From Burkholderiaceae bacterium (GTDB lineage: Bacteria; Pseudomonadota; Gammaproteobacteria; Burkholderiales; Burkholderiaceae): a stretch of DNA of 54,797 bases. Made by a program: the position numbers and the translations under genes. Shown piece after piece: positions 1 to 9,323 of the stretch. The first letter of the stretch is position 1; each line of letters starts with the position of its first letter. The notes beneath the pieces were generated by a model that did not search any database, had not been told where the DNA came from, and saw only the letters and a list, made by a program, of their open reading frames with translations. The stretch spans positions 1-54,797 of the forward strand of contig CANGNV010000015.1 in the NCBI GenBank assembly GCA_947455485.1, given 5' to 3'.

Positions 1-455
1 ACTACGGAGCATAACTCTGGTGAGAGACTTCTTTTTTGGAGCTCTTCAGTAATAGCAGCGCCAACCTTATCAGCGGTGCCTACTGGCACAGTCGATTTAT
101 CAACGATCACTTTAGGAGTGGTCATATGACGGCCAATATTGCGAGCAGCCGCTACAACGTACTGAAGATCAGCTGAGCCATCTTCATCAGGAGGGGTGCC
201 AACAGCAATAAATTGAATATCGCCATGCGCGACAGAAGCGGCAATATCGGTAGAGAACTGCAAACGGCCAGCAGCGCGATTGCGCTCAATCATCTCTTTG
301 AGGCCTGGCTCGTAAATCGGTACGCCACCAGAATTGAGGATCTCAATCTTCTTAGGATCTACGTCAACGCAAAAGACGTTGTTACCCTGCTCTGCTAAAC
401 AGGCGCCAGTAACAAGACCAACGTAACCGCTGCCGATGATGGTGACTTTAATCAT
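1..455 (-). CDS. ugd: UDP-glucose 6-dehydrogenase, N-terminal part (cut by window edge)
   Basis: Oxidises UDP-glucose to UDP-glucuronate with two NAD+ in the cytoplasm, feeding surface polysaccharide synthesis. Reading the minus strand from the ATG at 453-455 gives a protein starting [20 protein letters not shown], which is the Rossmann GxGYVGL nucleotide-binding start of the UDP-glucose/GDP-mannose dehydrogenase family. It is followed by the family's [15 protein letters not shown] and FIAVGTPP blocks and a KSTVPVGTA segment near residues 128-136. Only about 151 residues are in the window, so the catalytic cysteine domain lies beyond the left edge. The neighbourhood (uppP, rhamnose genes, glycosyltransferases) fits a sugar-nucleotide role. 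A GDP-mannose or UDP-ManNAc dehydrogenase is possible but less likely given the VDVDPKKI and EPGL signatures. Confidence 0.9.
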   Translation of the reverse strand, partial: MIKVTIIGSGYVGLVTGACLAEQGNNVFCVDVDPKKIEILNSGGVPIYEPGLKEMIERNRAAGRLQFSTDIAASVAHGDIQFIAVGTPPDEDGSADLQYVVAAARNIGRHMTTPKVIVDKSTVPVGTADKVGAAITEELQKRSLSPELCSV

Positions 456-477
456 TGTGATTCTTTATAAAAATTAA

Positions 478-936
478 TTACTTTGGAAAAGGTGTATTCC
501 AACCCGCAGAACGGTAGGCATAAACAACCTCGGCCAATACGATTGAGAGCGATGTCATGAATGACATTAAGCCAAGTACAAATGTCAAAATTACATATGT
601 ACCCTGCAATGAGCGCACCGCCCCCGCTTGAAAGAAAAATAACTCAAGAACAGTTAAGGAAATAAATACGCCGCTCAATACGTCAAAGAAAATCGCGGCC
701 GTGCAAAGACGACCCCGTACCTTTGCTTCATTCGCCTCCGTCATCATATGAGCAAGCATTTCTGGATCCTGAATACCGCCCTCCTGAATGCGATGCTGAA
801 TAGCACGCATACGGTCTACGGAGCGCGCTAAGCGAGCAGAGATTGCATTAATTAATGTGGCTACAGCAGTCAATAAAAATACTGGGGCTAAGGCCAGTTG
901 AATATTGTTAGTAATTGCATCTATTGAGACATCCAT
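478..936 (-). CDS. DUF2721 family membrane protein
   Basis: A 152-residue membrane protein of unknown function that I recognise as DUF2721-like. The order seen is a first hydrophobic segment at about residues 13-33 (ALAPVFLLTAVATLINAIS), a charged helix carrying the family-like ARLARSVDRMR stretch, then two further hydrophobic segments at about 78-103 and 113-135. It is therefore probably an inner-membrane protein with three transmembrane helices and a basic/amphipathic cytosolic loop. It sits between ugd and uppP on the same strand, 40 bases downstream of uppP, so it could be co-transcribed with it. No catalytic motif is visible and I assign no function. Confidence 0.75.
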   Translation of the reverse strand: MDVSIDAITNNIQLALAPVFLLTAVATLINAISARLARSVDRMRAIQHRIQEGGIQDPEMLAHMMTEANEAKVRGRLCTAAIFFDVLSGVFISLTVLELFFFQAGAVRSLQGTYVILTFVLGLMSFMTSLSIVLAEVVYAYRSAGWNTPFPK

Positions 937-976
937 AGGAATTCCAGTCGATCTTTTTTATATTTGTAAATTTATC

Positions 977-1828
977 TCAATGAGACCAAGCAACTAAACC
1001 ACTGTATGCACTTAACAACACCAGCACACCAAAGACAATTCGATACCAGGCAAATGGAATGAAGTTATGTCCTGCAACATAATGAATCAACCAGCGTACA
1101 CAAATGAAGGCTGAAATAAATGCAGCGATAAAACCAATCACAATCGCCCACACAAAATCACCTGAAAGAGAAACTGGATTTTTCCAAAGTTTGAGCAATT
1201 CATATGCCGTTGCTCCACCAATTACCGGAATAGCCAAGAAGAAAGAAAACTCGGTAGCTACCGCTCGTGGCAAACCAAATAACATGCCGCCAATAATGGT
1301 TGCGCCTGAGCGAGAGGTTCCTGGGATTAAAGCGGCGCATTGGGCAAGACCAACTTTTAAGGCGTCCATTGGAGTAAGGTCATCTACTGACTGAATATAG
1401 GATTTACCTACCGAGTTAGCGAGTTTGGTTTGGCGACGTTCTACCCAAAAAATAATCAAGGCACCTACGATGAAAGCGCTAGCCACGGGAATGGGGGCAA
1501 ATAGGATGGCTTTAATATGCTTACCGAATACGAAAGCCAAACCCATTGCTGGAATTGAGGCGATCAACAGATTAAGAATAAATCGACGCGAGATGGCGCT
1601 AGTACGAGCCGTAGAGGCAACCTTCCAAAGCTTTTCACGAAACTCCCAGCAAACCGCCAGAATGGCACCAAACTGAATAATGACCTCGAAAGCCTTCCCG
1701 CGCTCATCATTGAAGTTGAGTAAGTCACCAACCAAAATCAGGTGACCAGTACTGGAGATTGGCAGAAACTCAGTTAAGCCCTCCACTACCCCTAGTATTA
1801 CCGCTTTAGCTAGCAAAATTAGATCCAT
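977..1828 (-). CDS. uppP: Undecaprenyl-diphosphatase UppP (BacA)
   Basis: Dephosphorylates undecaprenyl diphosphate to recycle the lipid carrier for peptidoglycan and O-antigen synthesis, and gives some bacitracin tolerance; acts in the inner membrane. The 283-residue length is normal. Both BacA active-site blocks are present: [15 protein letters not shown] at residues 16-30, with the conserved glutamates, serines and histidine, and PGTSRSG at 169-175. Several hydrophobic segments follow, as expected for a polytopic enzyme. It is transcribed away from the TolC-like gene, with a 120-base divergent region between them that holds two direct repeats. Its place next to polysaccharide genes is consistent with carrier recycling. 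Identification is firm. Confidence 0.97.
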   Translation of the reverse strand: MDLILLAKAVILGVVEGLTEFLPISSTGHLILVGDLLNFNDERGKAFEVIIQFGAILAVCWEFREKLWKVASTARTSAISRRFILNLLIASIPAMGLAFVFGKHIKAILFAPIPVASAFIVGALIIFWVERRQTKLANSVGKSYIQSVDDLTPMDALKVGLAQCAALIPGTSRSGATIIGGMLFGLPRAVATEFSFFLAIPVIGGATAYELLKLWKNPVSLSGDFVWAIVIGFIAAFISAFICVRWLIHYVAGHNFIPFAWYRIVFGVLVLLSAYSGLVAWSH

Positions 1829-1873
1829 AGGCGCAATTTTATAGATAGATGAAGCTGACCCTAGGATTTGGCA

Positions 1874-1916
1874 AAATAAGGCTTAAATCCAGCACTTTAG
1901 CTAAATAAGCCTTAAA
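1874..1916. repeat. Two near-identical 14-base direct repeats between uppP and tolC
   Basis: AAATAAGGCTTAAA at 1874-1887 recurs as AAATAAGCCTTAAA at 1903-1916, differing at one base. Each copy has the palindromic core TAAG-N-CTTA. The start-to-start distance is 29 bases, close to three helical turns. The pair lies in the 120-base region between the divergent uppP and TolC-like genes, so it may be a regulator binding site. No known regulator is recognised. Confidence 0.4.
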
Positions 1917-1948
1917 CTTCATGGCATATTGAAAAGTACCCGAATTAG

Positions 1949-3562
1949 ATGACATTGACACGCTTTCGCCTCCCTCAGATAACCGCTTTTGGTTTAATCC
2001 TGGGTCAGGCGTTCGGACTCGGAATCCAGCCGACAATAGCACTAGCCCAAAGCGCTAATGGGGCTAAGCCTTCATTACCAACTCCAGTGAGCGCGCAGTC
2101 TTTGATGGGCTTGGATATGCCTCCACAGATGGCACCCTTACCCCGACAGGCAATTCCAAGCAACGCAGCACCATCTAACCTTGGTGCCAATGGGGCAACT
2201 GGAAGCAGTCAAGCAACCGATTTAATCCGTCTATATCAAGAAGCGGCATTTAGCGATCCCGTATTAAATGCTGCTCGCTTTAACTATCAAGCTAGTAAAG
2301 AGCTCTATTGGCAGGGTTTATCACTTTTACTGCCGCAAGCTACAGCCGTTCCTGGTGGAACTCGCTACTACCAACACACAGCAGGCAATCAACCGGCCAA
2401 CTCGTATTCTGGTTCTCGGGTGTACGACCAAAAAAACTATACCGTCACCCTGACTCAACCTGTCTTTAATATAGCGGCATTTGAGGCATTTAAACAGGGT
2501 GATTTGAATACCAAAATTGCTGACATGCGTTTTTACTTAGCGCAGCAAGATCTCATCATTCGCGTATCCCAAGCCTACTTTGATGCACTTACTAGCCAAG
2601 ATAACGTTGAGCTCTATCGCAGCAAAAAGGGATTAATTAAGCAGCAACTTGAAATTGCTCAAGCTAAGTTTGATGCTGGCTTAGCCACTATTGTGGATGT
2701 CAATACTGCACAAGCAGCACTGGACCTTGCTAACTCTCAAGAAATCGCTGCTCAAGCAGACCTGATTGTTAAGAGAGGCGTCTTGGAGCAATTAGTGGGT
2801 CACCCTGTAGGTGCGCTAAAGCCACTTGTTAAAGAAGCAAAAATAGACGGGGTTCTCAAAGACCCTCGCTCTAAGCCAAAAGATGGTAATGGGATTCCGA
2901 TTGCAGATAGTGTTAATCCTCAATTACCAAAAGGGCAAACTCTAGAAGACTGGATTAACCAAGCAGAGACTGCAAACTTTAATGTACTAGCTGGTCAGCT
3001 ATCTGTTGGCTTAGCCGAAAGTACTTATAAAGCCTCTCAAGCTCTGAACTACCCCTCCCTCAATTTTATAGGTACAGCGGGTTACAACACTTCCAACGGA
3101 ACAGCTAATAGCTTAACTCCGTCACAGACCAATATCTACAACAACACCATCGCCCTGCAAATGACTATCCCCTTAGTCTCTGGTGGTTACAACAGCTCAC
3201 TCATTCGTCAAAATGCCGCATTGCTAGATGCAGCTAAAGCAAACTATGACAATGCACGCCGTACTGCAGCTCAAAGCACTCGTGCAGCATTCACTGGCTT
3301 CTATGGCGGCCTGGCAAGTGTTAAAGCATATGAGGCTGCGGAGCGCTCATCCACCTCCGCACTTGAATCCAGTAAGTTGGGGTTTCAGGTGGGGACATTA
3401 ATCAATATCGATGTATTAATTGCCCTAGACACTCTGATTAGTACGCGCTCGCTATTACAGCAAGCACGCTACAACACTATTCTGAATGCCATTAAGTTAA
3501 AGGCGCATGCAGCATCTCTATCAGATGAAGATCTAATCTCCATCAATACCCTGCTTCGTTAA
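1949..3562 (+). CDS. TolC-family outer membrane efflux protein
   Basis: Outer-membrane channel subunit of the TolC/OEP family, forming the exit duct of efflux pumps or type I secretion. The 537-residue product has an N-terminal signal-peptide-like segment (hydrophobic about residues 11-32, ending near ALAQS). A proline/alanine-rich linker follows to about residue 85. Then come the two OEP repeats of long amphipathic helices, seen in blocks such as LYQEAAFSDPVLNAAR, AQAKFDAGLATIVDVNTAQAAL and the repeat-2 counterpart SSKLGFQVGTLINIDVLIALD. The linker makes it somewhat longer than the E. coli protein. No clear Shine-Dalgarno precedes the ATG at 1949, but the signal peptide supports this start. 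No pump partner genes are adjacent, so the substrate is unknown. Confidence 0.88.
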   Translation: MTLTRFRLPQITAFGLILGQAFGLGIQPTIALAQSANGAKPSLPTPVSAQSLMGLDMPPQMAPLPRQAIPSNAAPSNLGANGATGSSQATDLIRLYQEAAFSDPVLNAARFNYQASKELYWQGLSLLLPQATAVPGGTRYYQHTAGNQPANSYSGSRVYDQKNYTVTLTQPVFNIAAFEAFKQGDLNTKIADMRFYLAQQDLIIRVSQAYFDALTSQDNVELYRSKKGLIKQQLEIAQAKFDAGLATIVDVNTAQAALDLANSQEIAAQADLIVKRGVLEQLVGHPVGALKPLVKEAKIDGVLKDPRSKPKDGNGIPIADSVNPQLPKGQTLEDWINQAETANFNVLAGQLSVGLAESTYKASQALNYPSLNFIGTAGYNTSNGTANSLTPSQTNIYNNTIALQMTIPLVSGGYNSSLIRQNAALLDAAKANYDNARRTAAQSTRAAFTGFYGGLASVKAYEAAERSSTSALESSKLGFQVGTLINIDVLIALDTLISTRSLLQQARYNTILNAIKLKAHAASLSDEDLISINTLLR

Positions 3563-3582
3563 GAACTAAAGAAGTCAAAAAA

Positions 3583-4614
3583 TTAAGCTTGCTGTAGAAG
3601 CTTTAAGGATGCATCAAGAACCTCTTGAATGCTTGGTGGATTTTGAATATCACCCACGTTACAGATTCGATCAGACCAATAACCGTCCGTCTTCCAGAGC
3701 GGCGAATCGCAATAGATCTCAACAGTAGGCCTATTAAGCACTGCTGCCAAATGTGTCAGGCCAGTATCAACCCCAATCGTTAAAGCCGCACCAGTAATTA
3801 CCGAGAATGCCTCTTCAATAGAAAAGGCTGGCGGCACTAAAGCCCCAGAAATCTGAGAGGCAAGTAATTGACTAACCGCTTTTTCTGCAGCATTACCCCA
3901 AGGGAAAACCAGTTGATATCCTCGAGCAGATAAATCTTTACCTAGCGCAATCCAATTCTCATTAGACCAACGCTTAGCCTCTCTGGCTGTCGAATGAAAG
4001 CACAAAACATAGGGAGGGCATAAACCTGCGACAGAACTTTTTGGAATGCTCACAATGAATTCTGAGGGGTAAAACTGTGGTGAATCACCTCGCTCCATCA
4101 AAGGCCAATCTAAGGCTGAGCACATCACCCAACGCGAACGATCAACAGCATGGCACTTCACAGGAACTTGTACTGATTGGTTATAGAAAGATCTAGCCAA
4201 AGGCTCATATCCAGAAAACTCTGTTGCATTAGCAAGACCTGCGATTACGGCACCAGAACTTTTTTTGGCTAGGGAGCATACGATGGCGGACTTAAGTAGG
4301 CCCTGTGTTTCGATTAATACATCGTAGGGAGTAGATTGAAGTGTTTTTCTGAATGCAAAAAACTCCTTCCATGTTGCCAATCTAAAAATATTTTTCTTCC
4401 AACGGCGCAGAGCAAAAGGAATGATGCGATCAATTCCCCGAAAACCATCTCGAGACAATAGGGGCTCAAGTAAGTAGACGTAGCCCTCTTCAACAACCCA
4501 ATCAATTTGAGCGTCTGGTAAACGTGCTCGCAAGTCCCACACAATCGGCAAGTTATGCAAGACATCCCCAAGAGAGGATAGTTTTACCAACAGGATTTTA
4601 GGGGGAGCGCTCAT
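3583..4614 (-). CDS. waaC: Lipopolysaccharide heptosyltransferase I
   Basis: Transfers the first L-glycero-D-manno-heptose to Kdo2-lipid A during LPS inner-core synthesis, on the cytoplasmic face of the inner membrane. The 343-residue GT9 protein begins with the heptosyltransferase signature KILLVKLSSLGDVLHNLP (residues 5-22). It carries the C-terminal donor-site block GVDTGLTHLAAVLNRP near residue 280. The N-terminal half (IDWVVEEGYVYLLEPL) matches type I rather than type II enzymes. It is the last gene of a minus-strand run after rfbC, with a 40-base gap. Its stop lies 20 bases from the convergent TolC-like gene's stop. The heptosyltransferase call is firm; subtype I is likely. Confidence 0.93.
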   Translation of the reverse strand: MSAPPKILLVKLSSLGDVLHNLPIVWDLRARLPDAQIDWVVEEGYVYLLEPLLSRDGFRGIDRIIPFALRRWKKNIFRLATWKEFFAFRKTLQSTPYDVLIETQGLLKSAIVCSLAKKSSGAVIAGLANATEFSGYEPLARSFYNQSVQVPVKCHAVDRSRWVMCSALDWPLMERGDSPQFYPSEFIVSIPKSSVAGLCPPYVLCFHSTAREAKRWSNENWIALGKDLSARGYQLVFPWGNAAEKAVSQLLASQISGALVPPAFSIEEAFSVITGAALTIGVDTGLTHLAAVLNRPTVEIYCDSPLWKTDGYWSDRICNVGDIQNPPSIQEVLDASLKLLQQA

Positions 4615-4654
4615 GTGAGCATTATCTTATCTTTTGAAAGTACCCCTAAATTAA

Positions 4655-5215
4655 TTAAAACTTAGGAGCAGCATCCCACGATAAACCAGCAGAGTCTTTG
4701 GCATTCATATTAGGGGTGATGCCTTGCGGCATTGGCCACTTGATACCAATAGTTGGATCATTCCAGGCTAAACATGCCTCACTTTGAGGGTGATAATAGT
4801 CAGTCGTTTTATATAAACACTCGGCCGTCTCGGATAGCGCGAGGTAGCCATGCGCCAGACCCGCAGGAATCCATAATTGCCTATGATTTTGGGCACTTAA
4901 CTCAACAGCTGCCCACTTGCCATATGTCGGTGAGTCTTTGCGAATATCCACAACTACATCAAAAATACTACCGACCACAACGCGCATCAACTTGCCCTGC
5001 GTCTTTTCCAATTGGTAATGCAGGCCACGCAGAGTCCATTGACGAGAAAAAGAATGGTTATCTTGAACAAATGGGACATTTAAACCCGTAGCTACAGAAA
5101 AATCTTGAGCATTATAAGATTCAGTAAACCAACCGCGCTGATCGCCAAATATCTTGGGCTCGATCACAAGAGCATCTTGAATGGCAGTGGGGGAAATTTT
5201 TAACCGCATTGGCAT
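4655..5215 (-). CDS. rfbC: dTDP-4-dehydrorhamnose 3,5-epimerase
   Basis: Third step of dTDP-L-rhamnose synthesis: epimerises C3 and C5 of dTDP-4-keto-6-deoxyglucose. The 186-residue cupin has the RmlC signatures: FGDQRGWFTESYN near residues 23-35, QDNHSFS and RGLHYQ at about 51-68 with the catalytic histidine H66, and GLAHGYLALSETAECLYKTTDYY around 118-140 with the conserved tyrosine. It follows rfbA by 14 bases on the minus strand, in the order rfbB-rfbD-rfbA-rfbC-waaC, so one transcript is likely. Length is normal for the family. Confidence 0.96.
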   Translation of the reverse strand: MPMRLKISPTAIQDALVIEPKIFGDQRGWFTESYNAQDFSVATGLNVPFVQDNHSFSRQWTLRGLHYQLEKTQGKLMRVVVGSIFDVVVDIRKDSPTYGKWAAVELSAQNHRQLWIPAGLAHGYLALSETAECLYKTTDYYHPQSEACLAWNDPTIGIKWPMPQGITPNMNAKDSAGLSWDAAPKF

Positions 5216-5229
5216 ACCTATCCAAGAAT

Positions 5230-6144
5230 CTATTTAAGGAAGCTCGATGAGGTATTGAGCTCATTTAAAATCCTAGTTAAGTATTGGCCATAACTATTCT
5301 TATTCAGTTGGGCGGCCATCTTTTGAACCATCTCAGCGCTAATCCATCCCTTGCGATATGCGATCTCTTCGGGACAAGCTACCATCAGGCCCTGACGCTT
5401 TTGCAGGGTAGCAATAAAGCTTGCCGCATCCAATAAAGAATCATGTGTCCCAGTGTCGAGCCAAGCAAAACCGCGACCCATGATTTCAACGCTGAGCTCA
5501 TTCTTATCGAGGTAAACACGATTGACATCGGTAATCTCGAGCTCCCCACGTGCGCTAGGTTTAATTGAAGAGGCAATATCACACACTTGATTGTCATAGA
5601 AATACAGGCCTGTTACCGCATAACTACTTCGTGGCTTGAGGGGTTTCTCTTCAATGGAGAGGGCTTTGTAATCTTTATCAAACTCCACTACGCCATAGCG
5701 CTCAGGATCGGTCACATGATAGGAAAAAATAGTGGCCCCCAAAGACCGATCATCCGCCTTACTTAATTGATAAGCTAACTCATGCCCATAAAAAATGTTA
5801 TCGCCTAAGACTAAAGCACTTGGGTTATTACCGATAAAGTCTTTCCCTAGAGTAAACGCTTGGGCCAAACCATCGGGAGAGGGCTGAATACAATACTCAA
5901 TGTTTAGACCCCATTGCGAACCATCACCCAACAACTCTGCAAAGCGTGGTGTGTCATGCGGTGTAGAAATTAATAAAATATCCCGAATACCTGCAAGCAT
6001 CAGCGTAGTCAAAGGGTAATAGACCATAGGCTTGTCATAGACAGGCATGAGCTGCTTGGATACAGCTTGAGTCACTGGATACAAGCGAGTGCCAGAGCCT
6101 CCCGCCAAAATAATGCCTTTACGATTCATCTGCTTTACTGCCAT
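5230..6144 (-). CDS. rfbA: Glucose-1-phosphate thymidylyltransferase
   Basis: First step of dTDP-L-rhamnose synthesis: joins dTTP and glucose-1-phosphate to dTDP-glucose. The nucleotidyltransferase signature [17 protein letters not shown] is at the N terminus, and [18 protein letters not shown] and [22 protein letters not shown] follow, as in RmlA. The open frame extends upstream to 6189, but that would overlap rfbD (which stops at 6155). The ATG at 6142-6144 follows an AGAAAGA stretch and leaves 10 bases after rfbD, so I use it (304 residues). A further in-frame ATG at 6127-6129 is also possible and would give the more typical length of about 299. Confidence 0.95.
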   Translation of the reverse strand: MAVKQMNRKGIILAGGSGTRLYPVTQAVSKQLMPVYDKPMVYYPLTTLMLAGIRDILLISTPHDTPRFAELLGDGSQWGLNIEYCIQPSPDGLAQAFTLGKDFIGNNPSALVLGDNIFYGHELAYQLSKADDRSLGATIFSYHVTDPERYGVVEFDKDYKALSIEEKPLKPRSSYAVTGLYFYDNQVCDIASSIKPSARGELEITDVNRVYLDKNELSVEIMGRGFAWLDTGTHDSLLDAASFIATLQKRQGLMVACPEEIAYRKGWISAEMVQKMAAQLNKNSYGQYLTRILNELNTSSSFLK

Positions 6145-6154
6145 AGCATTCTTT

Positions 6155-7117
6155 CTAGATAAGTCCGTCTTTAGCCAAATTGGCGACATAAGACCGGACA
6201 GCCTTGTCCCAAGACTGATTTAATTGTTCCAATTTTGACATATCGCCCCAACCCTCAAACACCTGATGGAGCTTATCAGTGGACATCTTTGAATTCATGG
6301 GTCTTGGGGCTGGTAAAGGGTATTCCACCGCAAGAATAGGCTCAATGGCACTTGGATTAGCTTTAAGTGCTACGCCAGCATCTATAGCTTCTTGCACCGC
6401 TAAGCATGCCAATTCATGCCAAGTAGTTTCCCCAGCAGGAACGGCATGATAGTTACCCGATGTGAATTTTCTTAAGCGGACATGTTCATCTATGGCCAAG
6501 CTCAGGCTCACTTGCGCCAACCAATTAGCATTCGTGGGGACGCCAAATTGGTCGTGAATGATTTTTAACTCTTCACGCTCTTTTGCTAAACGCAAAATCG
6601 TACGAATGAAGTTGCCACCATCTCCATATACCCAACTAGTTCTGAAAATAGCATATTGGGCATTACTTCTAGCGCCAGCAAAAACTCGGGCGATAACCTC
6701 TTCACCGGCAACCTTGCTTTTACCGTAAACACCCAATGGATTACGCAAATCATCCTCTAGATAAAAACCATATTTCTCACCATCAAATACATAATCCGTA
6801 GAGTAATGCAAGAAAGTAGCGTCATGATCTGCAGCATATTGCGCCATGATTTCTGGCGCTCTTGCATTGATAGCAAAAGCTAAATCGGATTCTGTCTCCG
6901 CCTTATCGACTGCTGTATAAGCAGAGGCATTAATAATCAATTGAGGCTGGAATTGATGCAGCAGCTGAGTAAGCGCTTCTTCATTAGTAAGATCATATTT
7001 GGAGCGTCCAACATATTGAACAACAGGCTTAGCAAGTAATGCTGAGGTGCGTACGCCCAACTCTTCTTGGAAGGCTTTTCCTAATTGGCCATCCTTGCCA
7101 AACACGAGGATCTTCAT
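6155..7117 (-). CDS. rfbD: dTDP-4-dehydrorhamnose reductase
   Basis: Last step of dTDP-L-rhamnose synthesis: NAD(P)H-dependent reduction of the 4-keto group. The 320-residue extended SDR begins with the Rossmann motif [12 protein letters not shown] (residues 5-16). It has the AYTAVDKAE block, the [10 protein letters not shown] segment and the YGKSKVAGE catalytic Tyr/Lys block near residue 130, then [15 protein letters not shown]. It lies 7 bases after rfbB and just before rfbA. The C terminus is slightly longer than that of the E. coli enzyme (about 299 residues). Identification is firm. Confidence 0.96.
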   Translation of the reverse strand: MKILVFGKDGQLGKAFQEELGVRTSALLAKPVVQYVGRSKYDLTNEEALTQLLHQFQPQLIINASAYTAVDKAETESDLAFAINARAPEIMAQYAADHDATFLHYSTDYVFDGEKYGFYLEDDLRNPLGVYGKSKVAGEEVIARVFAGARSNAQYAIFRTSWVYGDGGNFIRTILRLAKEREELKIIHDQFGVPTNANWLAQVSLSLAIDEHVRLRKFTSGNYHAVPAGETTWHELACLAVQEAIDAGVALKANPSAIEPILAVEYPLPAPRPMNSKMSTDKLHQVFEGWGDMSKLEQLNQSWDKAVRSYVANLAKDGLI

Positions 7118-7124
7118 TTGCTAT

Positions 7125-8183
7125 TTAGTTGTACTGCTTAGAAAGCCAGTCGCGATAAGAGCCACTGACTACGCCCTCAATCCAAGCGGGATTATCTAGA
7201 TACCATCGCACCGTCTTACGAATACCCGTATCAAAAGTCTCAGCAGGACGCCAACCAAGCTCACGCTCTACCTTACTAGCATCAATGGCATAGCGACGAT
7301 CATGCCCGGGACGATCCTTAACATAGGTAATTTGTTCTACATATGCCTTGCCATCGGCCCGAGGCATTAACTCGTCCAAAATTGTGCAGATAGTTTTAAC
7401 GACATCAATATTAGCCTTTTCATTCCAGCCACCAATATTGTAAGTTTCACCTAATGCGCCTTTGGCCAATACCTCACGAATGGCCGAGCAATGATCCCCA
7501 ACATAGAGCCAATCACGAATTTGCTGCCCATCACCATAAATGGGCAATGGTTTGCCATTGAGTGCATTAAGAATCACTAATGGGATTAATTTCTCCGGGA
7601 AGTGATATGGCCCATAGTTATTCGAGCAATTGGTTGTAACTACTGGGAAGCCATAAGTATGAAACCACGCACGCACCAAATGATCAGAGGCCGCCTTGGA
7701 TGCAGAGTATGGGCTATTAGGCTCATAGGAATTAGCCTCTGTGAAAGCAGGATCAGTAGCAGAAAGTGATCCATAGACCTCATCAGTCGATACATGATGA
7801 AATCGGAAGGCCTTCTTGGCTGACTCATCTAAGCCATTCCAATACTCACGAGCACACTCAAGCAAATTAAATGTACCAACGATATTGGTCGTAATAAACT
7901 CAGCTGGCCCATGAATTGAGCGATCCACGTGACTCTCAGCAGCAAAGTTCACAATCGCGCGCGGCTGATGCTTTGCCAATAGCTTCGCCACTAGCTCCTT
8001 ATCACCTATATCCCCATGCACAAAAATGTGACGAGAATCATCTTTTAGTGACTCCAGAGTCGCTAAGTTACCAGCATAGGTGAGCTTATCGAGATTAACA
8101 ATGCCTTCAGCCCCTGAATCGGCAAGCCAATCCAAAACAAAATTACCACCTATAAATCCAGCACCACCAGTAATCAATATCAT
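7125..8183 (-). CDS. rfbB: dTDP-glucose 4,6-dehydratase
   Basis: Converts dTDP-glucose to dTDP-4-keto-6-deoxyglucose with bound NAD+, the second step of the rhamnose pathway. The N terminus [14 protein letters not shown] is the Rossmann GxxGxx[12 protein letters not shown] holds the catalytic Thr-Asp-Glu, and [14 protein letters not shown] holds the YxxxK pair. [18 protein letters not shown] and [15 protein letters not shown] are RmlB hallmarks. The frame could open at a TTG at 8190-8192, but the ATG at 8181-8183 gives the standard start and 352 residues. This is the first gene of the rfbBDAC-waaC run, so a promoter should lie in 8184-8312, the AT-rich gap shared with the divergent GT10 gene. 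Confidence 0.97.
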   Translation of the reverse strand: MILITGGAGFIGGNFVLDWLADSGAEGIVNLDKLTYAGNLATLESLKDDSRHIFVHGDIGDKELVAKLLAKHQPRAIVNFAAESHVDRSIHGPAEFITTNIVGTFNLLECAREYWNGLDESAKKAFRFHHVSTDEVYGSLSATDPAFTEANSYEPNSPYSASKAASDHLVRAWFHTYGFPVVTTNCSNNYGPYHFPEKLIPLVILNALNGKPLPIYGDGQQIRDWLYVGDHCSAIREVLAKGALGETYNIGGWNEKANIDVVKTICTILDELMPRADGKAYVEQITYVKDRPGHDRRYAIDASKVERELGWRPAETFDTGIRKTVRWYLDNPAWIEGVVSGSYRDWLSKQYN

Positions 8184-8312
8184 AATCGTCAATCTTTTAA
8201 TTTAACTTTATCCAACCCATCTGCGCATTATAAAATCTGTAATATTCACCCCTTAAGAAAAAATAATCATAAACCCACAAGAGGCCCCAAATTGCATATT
8301 CCAGGACTTGGT

Positions 8313-9323
8313 ATGAAATTTGCTAATTATTACGAGCAAGATCGACTCGAAAATTCACCATTTGGAGAATTTGATAGACATCACAAGTACAACCCAACGC
8401 ATACAAATCGACTACTAAGATCACGCTTTCTCAATTTAGGAATTGAATTAAACACGCCTGATGTTAATAAAGGGCGAAAAATTGAATTTAGTCTATTTAA
8501 TAACGCCATGAACATTAGGGATGTAATTGGCCCAAAATACCTCATTGCATCTGAAAATCCCTACATTTGCCCTCTTAATATAAATTTGGGCTACCTAAAA
8601 TGCTTCGAGCAGATATTTACATGGAATAGTGATCTTCTTTATCTTCCAAATGTGACAAAAATTTTCGTCCCCAATAATATTTCCATTGAGCAATTTACCC
8701 CTTTTCATGAAAGGAAAATTTTTTCTTGCCTCATTAATGCCAATAAGGCTTTTGACAGGGAAATAGCCGGGGATTTATATGCAGAACGAATACGAGTTAT
8801 ACGCTGGCACGAGAAAGAAGCCCCCAACCACTTCGCTCTTTTTGGATTGGGTTGGGGCAAACCAGGGCCTGCCTTCTCATTTTCTTCGAAAATTATTCGT
8901 CGGATGCAAAGACTCGCAACACAACTCTTTCATTACAAACCCTTTCCGAGCTACCAAGGGTCAATAGAAAATAAAGGTGAAGTATATTCAAATGCTAAAT
9001 TTTCTTTTTGCTATGAGAATGTTGCAGGCCTCCCCGATTACATCACCGAAAAAATATTTGATTCTTTTTTTTGGGGATGCGTACCAATATATTGGGGAGC
9101 TAATTCAATCGATAAGCACATCCCAAAAGGATGCTTTATTGATCGAAGAGATTTTAAAGACACGTCGGAAGTTCATCGATTTCTACTAAGTATCGACGAA
9201 AAAAAATATCACGCCTACCAGGAAAATATCCGTGATTTTCTGAACAGTTCAGCTGCTATGAAATTTGACACAAATTCATTTGTAGATATTATTACGAAAA
9301 AAATCCACGCCGATCTTTCTTAG
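8313..9323 (+). CDS. GT10 family (alpha-1,3/4-fucosyltransferase-like) glycosyltransferase
   Basis: Probably transfers fucose or a related sugar from GDP-sugar to a surface glycan. The GT10 donor-binding signature is clear at residues 230-263: FSFCYEN, then DYITEKIFDSFFWGCVPIYWGA. This corresponds to the FxxCFEN...YVTEKxxxxxxxGxVPIxWG pattern of bacterial alpha-1,3-fucosyltransferases. An in-frame TTG at 8292 exists, but the ATG at 8313 has AGGA six bases upstream, so I prefer it (336 residues). The gene is visibly AT-rich, is on the strand opposite to its neighbours, and its stop overlaps the stop of the next gene. These features suggest horizontal acquisition. No GDP-fucose synthesis genes are in the window, so the actual sugar is uncertain. 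Confidence 0.85.
   Translation: MKFANYYEQDRLENSPFGEFDRHHKYNPTHTNRLLRSRFLNLGIELNTPDVNKGRKIEFSLFNNAMNIRDVIGPKYLIASENPYICPLNINLGYLKCFEQIFTWNSDLLYLPNVTKIFVPNNISIEQFTPFHERKIFSCLINANKAFDREIAGDLYAERIRVIRWHEKEAPNHFALFGLGWGKPGPAFSFSSKIIRRMQRLATQLFHYKPFPSYQGSIENKGEVYSNAKFSFCYENVAGLPDYITEKIFDSFFWGCVPIYWGANSIDKHIPKGCFIDRRDFKDTSEVHRFLLSIDEKKYHAYQENIRDFLNSSAAMKFDTNSFVDIITKKIHADLS

Noticed and set aside
8292..8312. TTG start for the GT10 gene
   Set aside because: The in-frame ATG at 8313 has AGGA at proper spacing, whereas the TTG lacks a comparable ribosome site.
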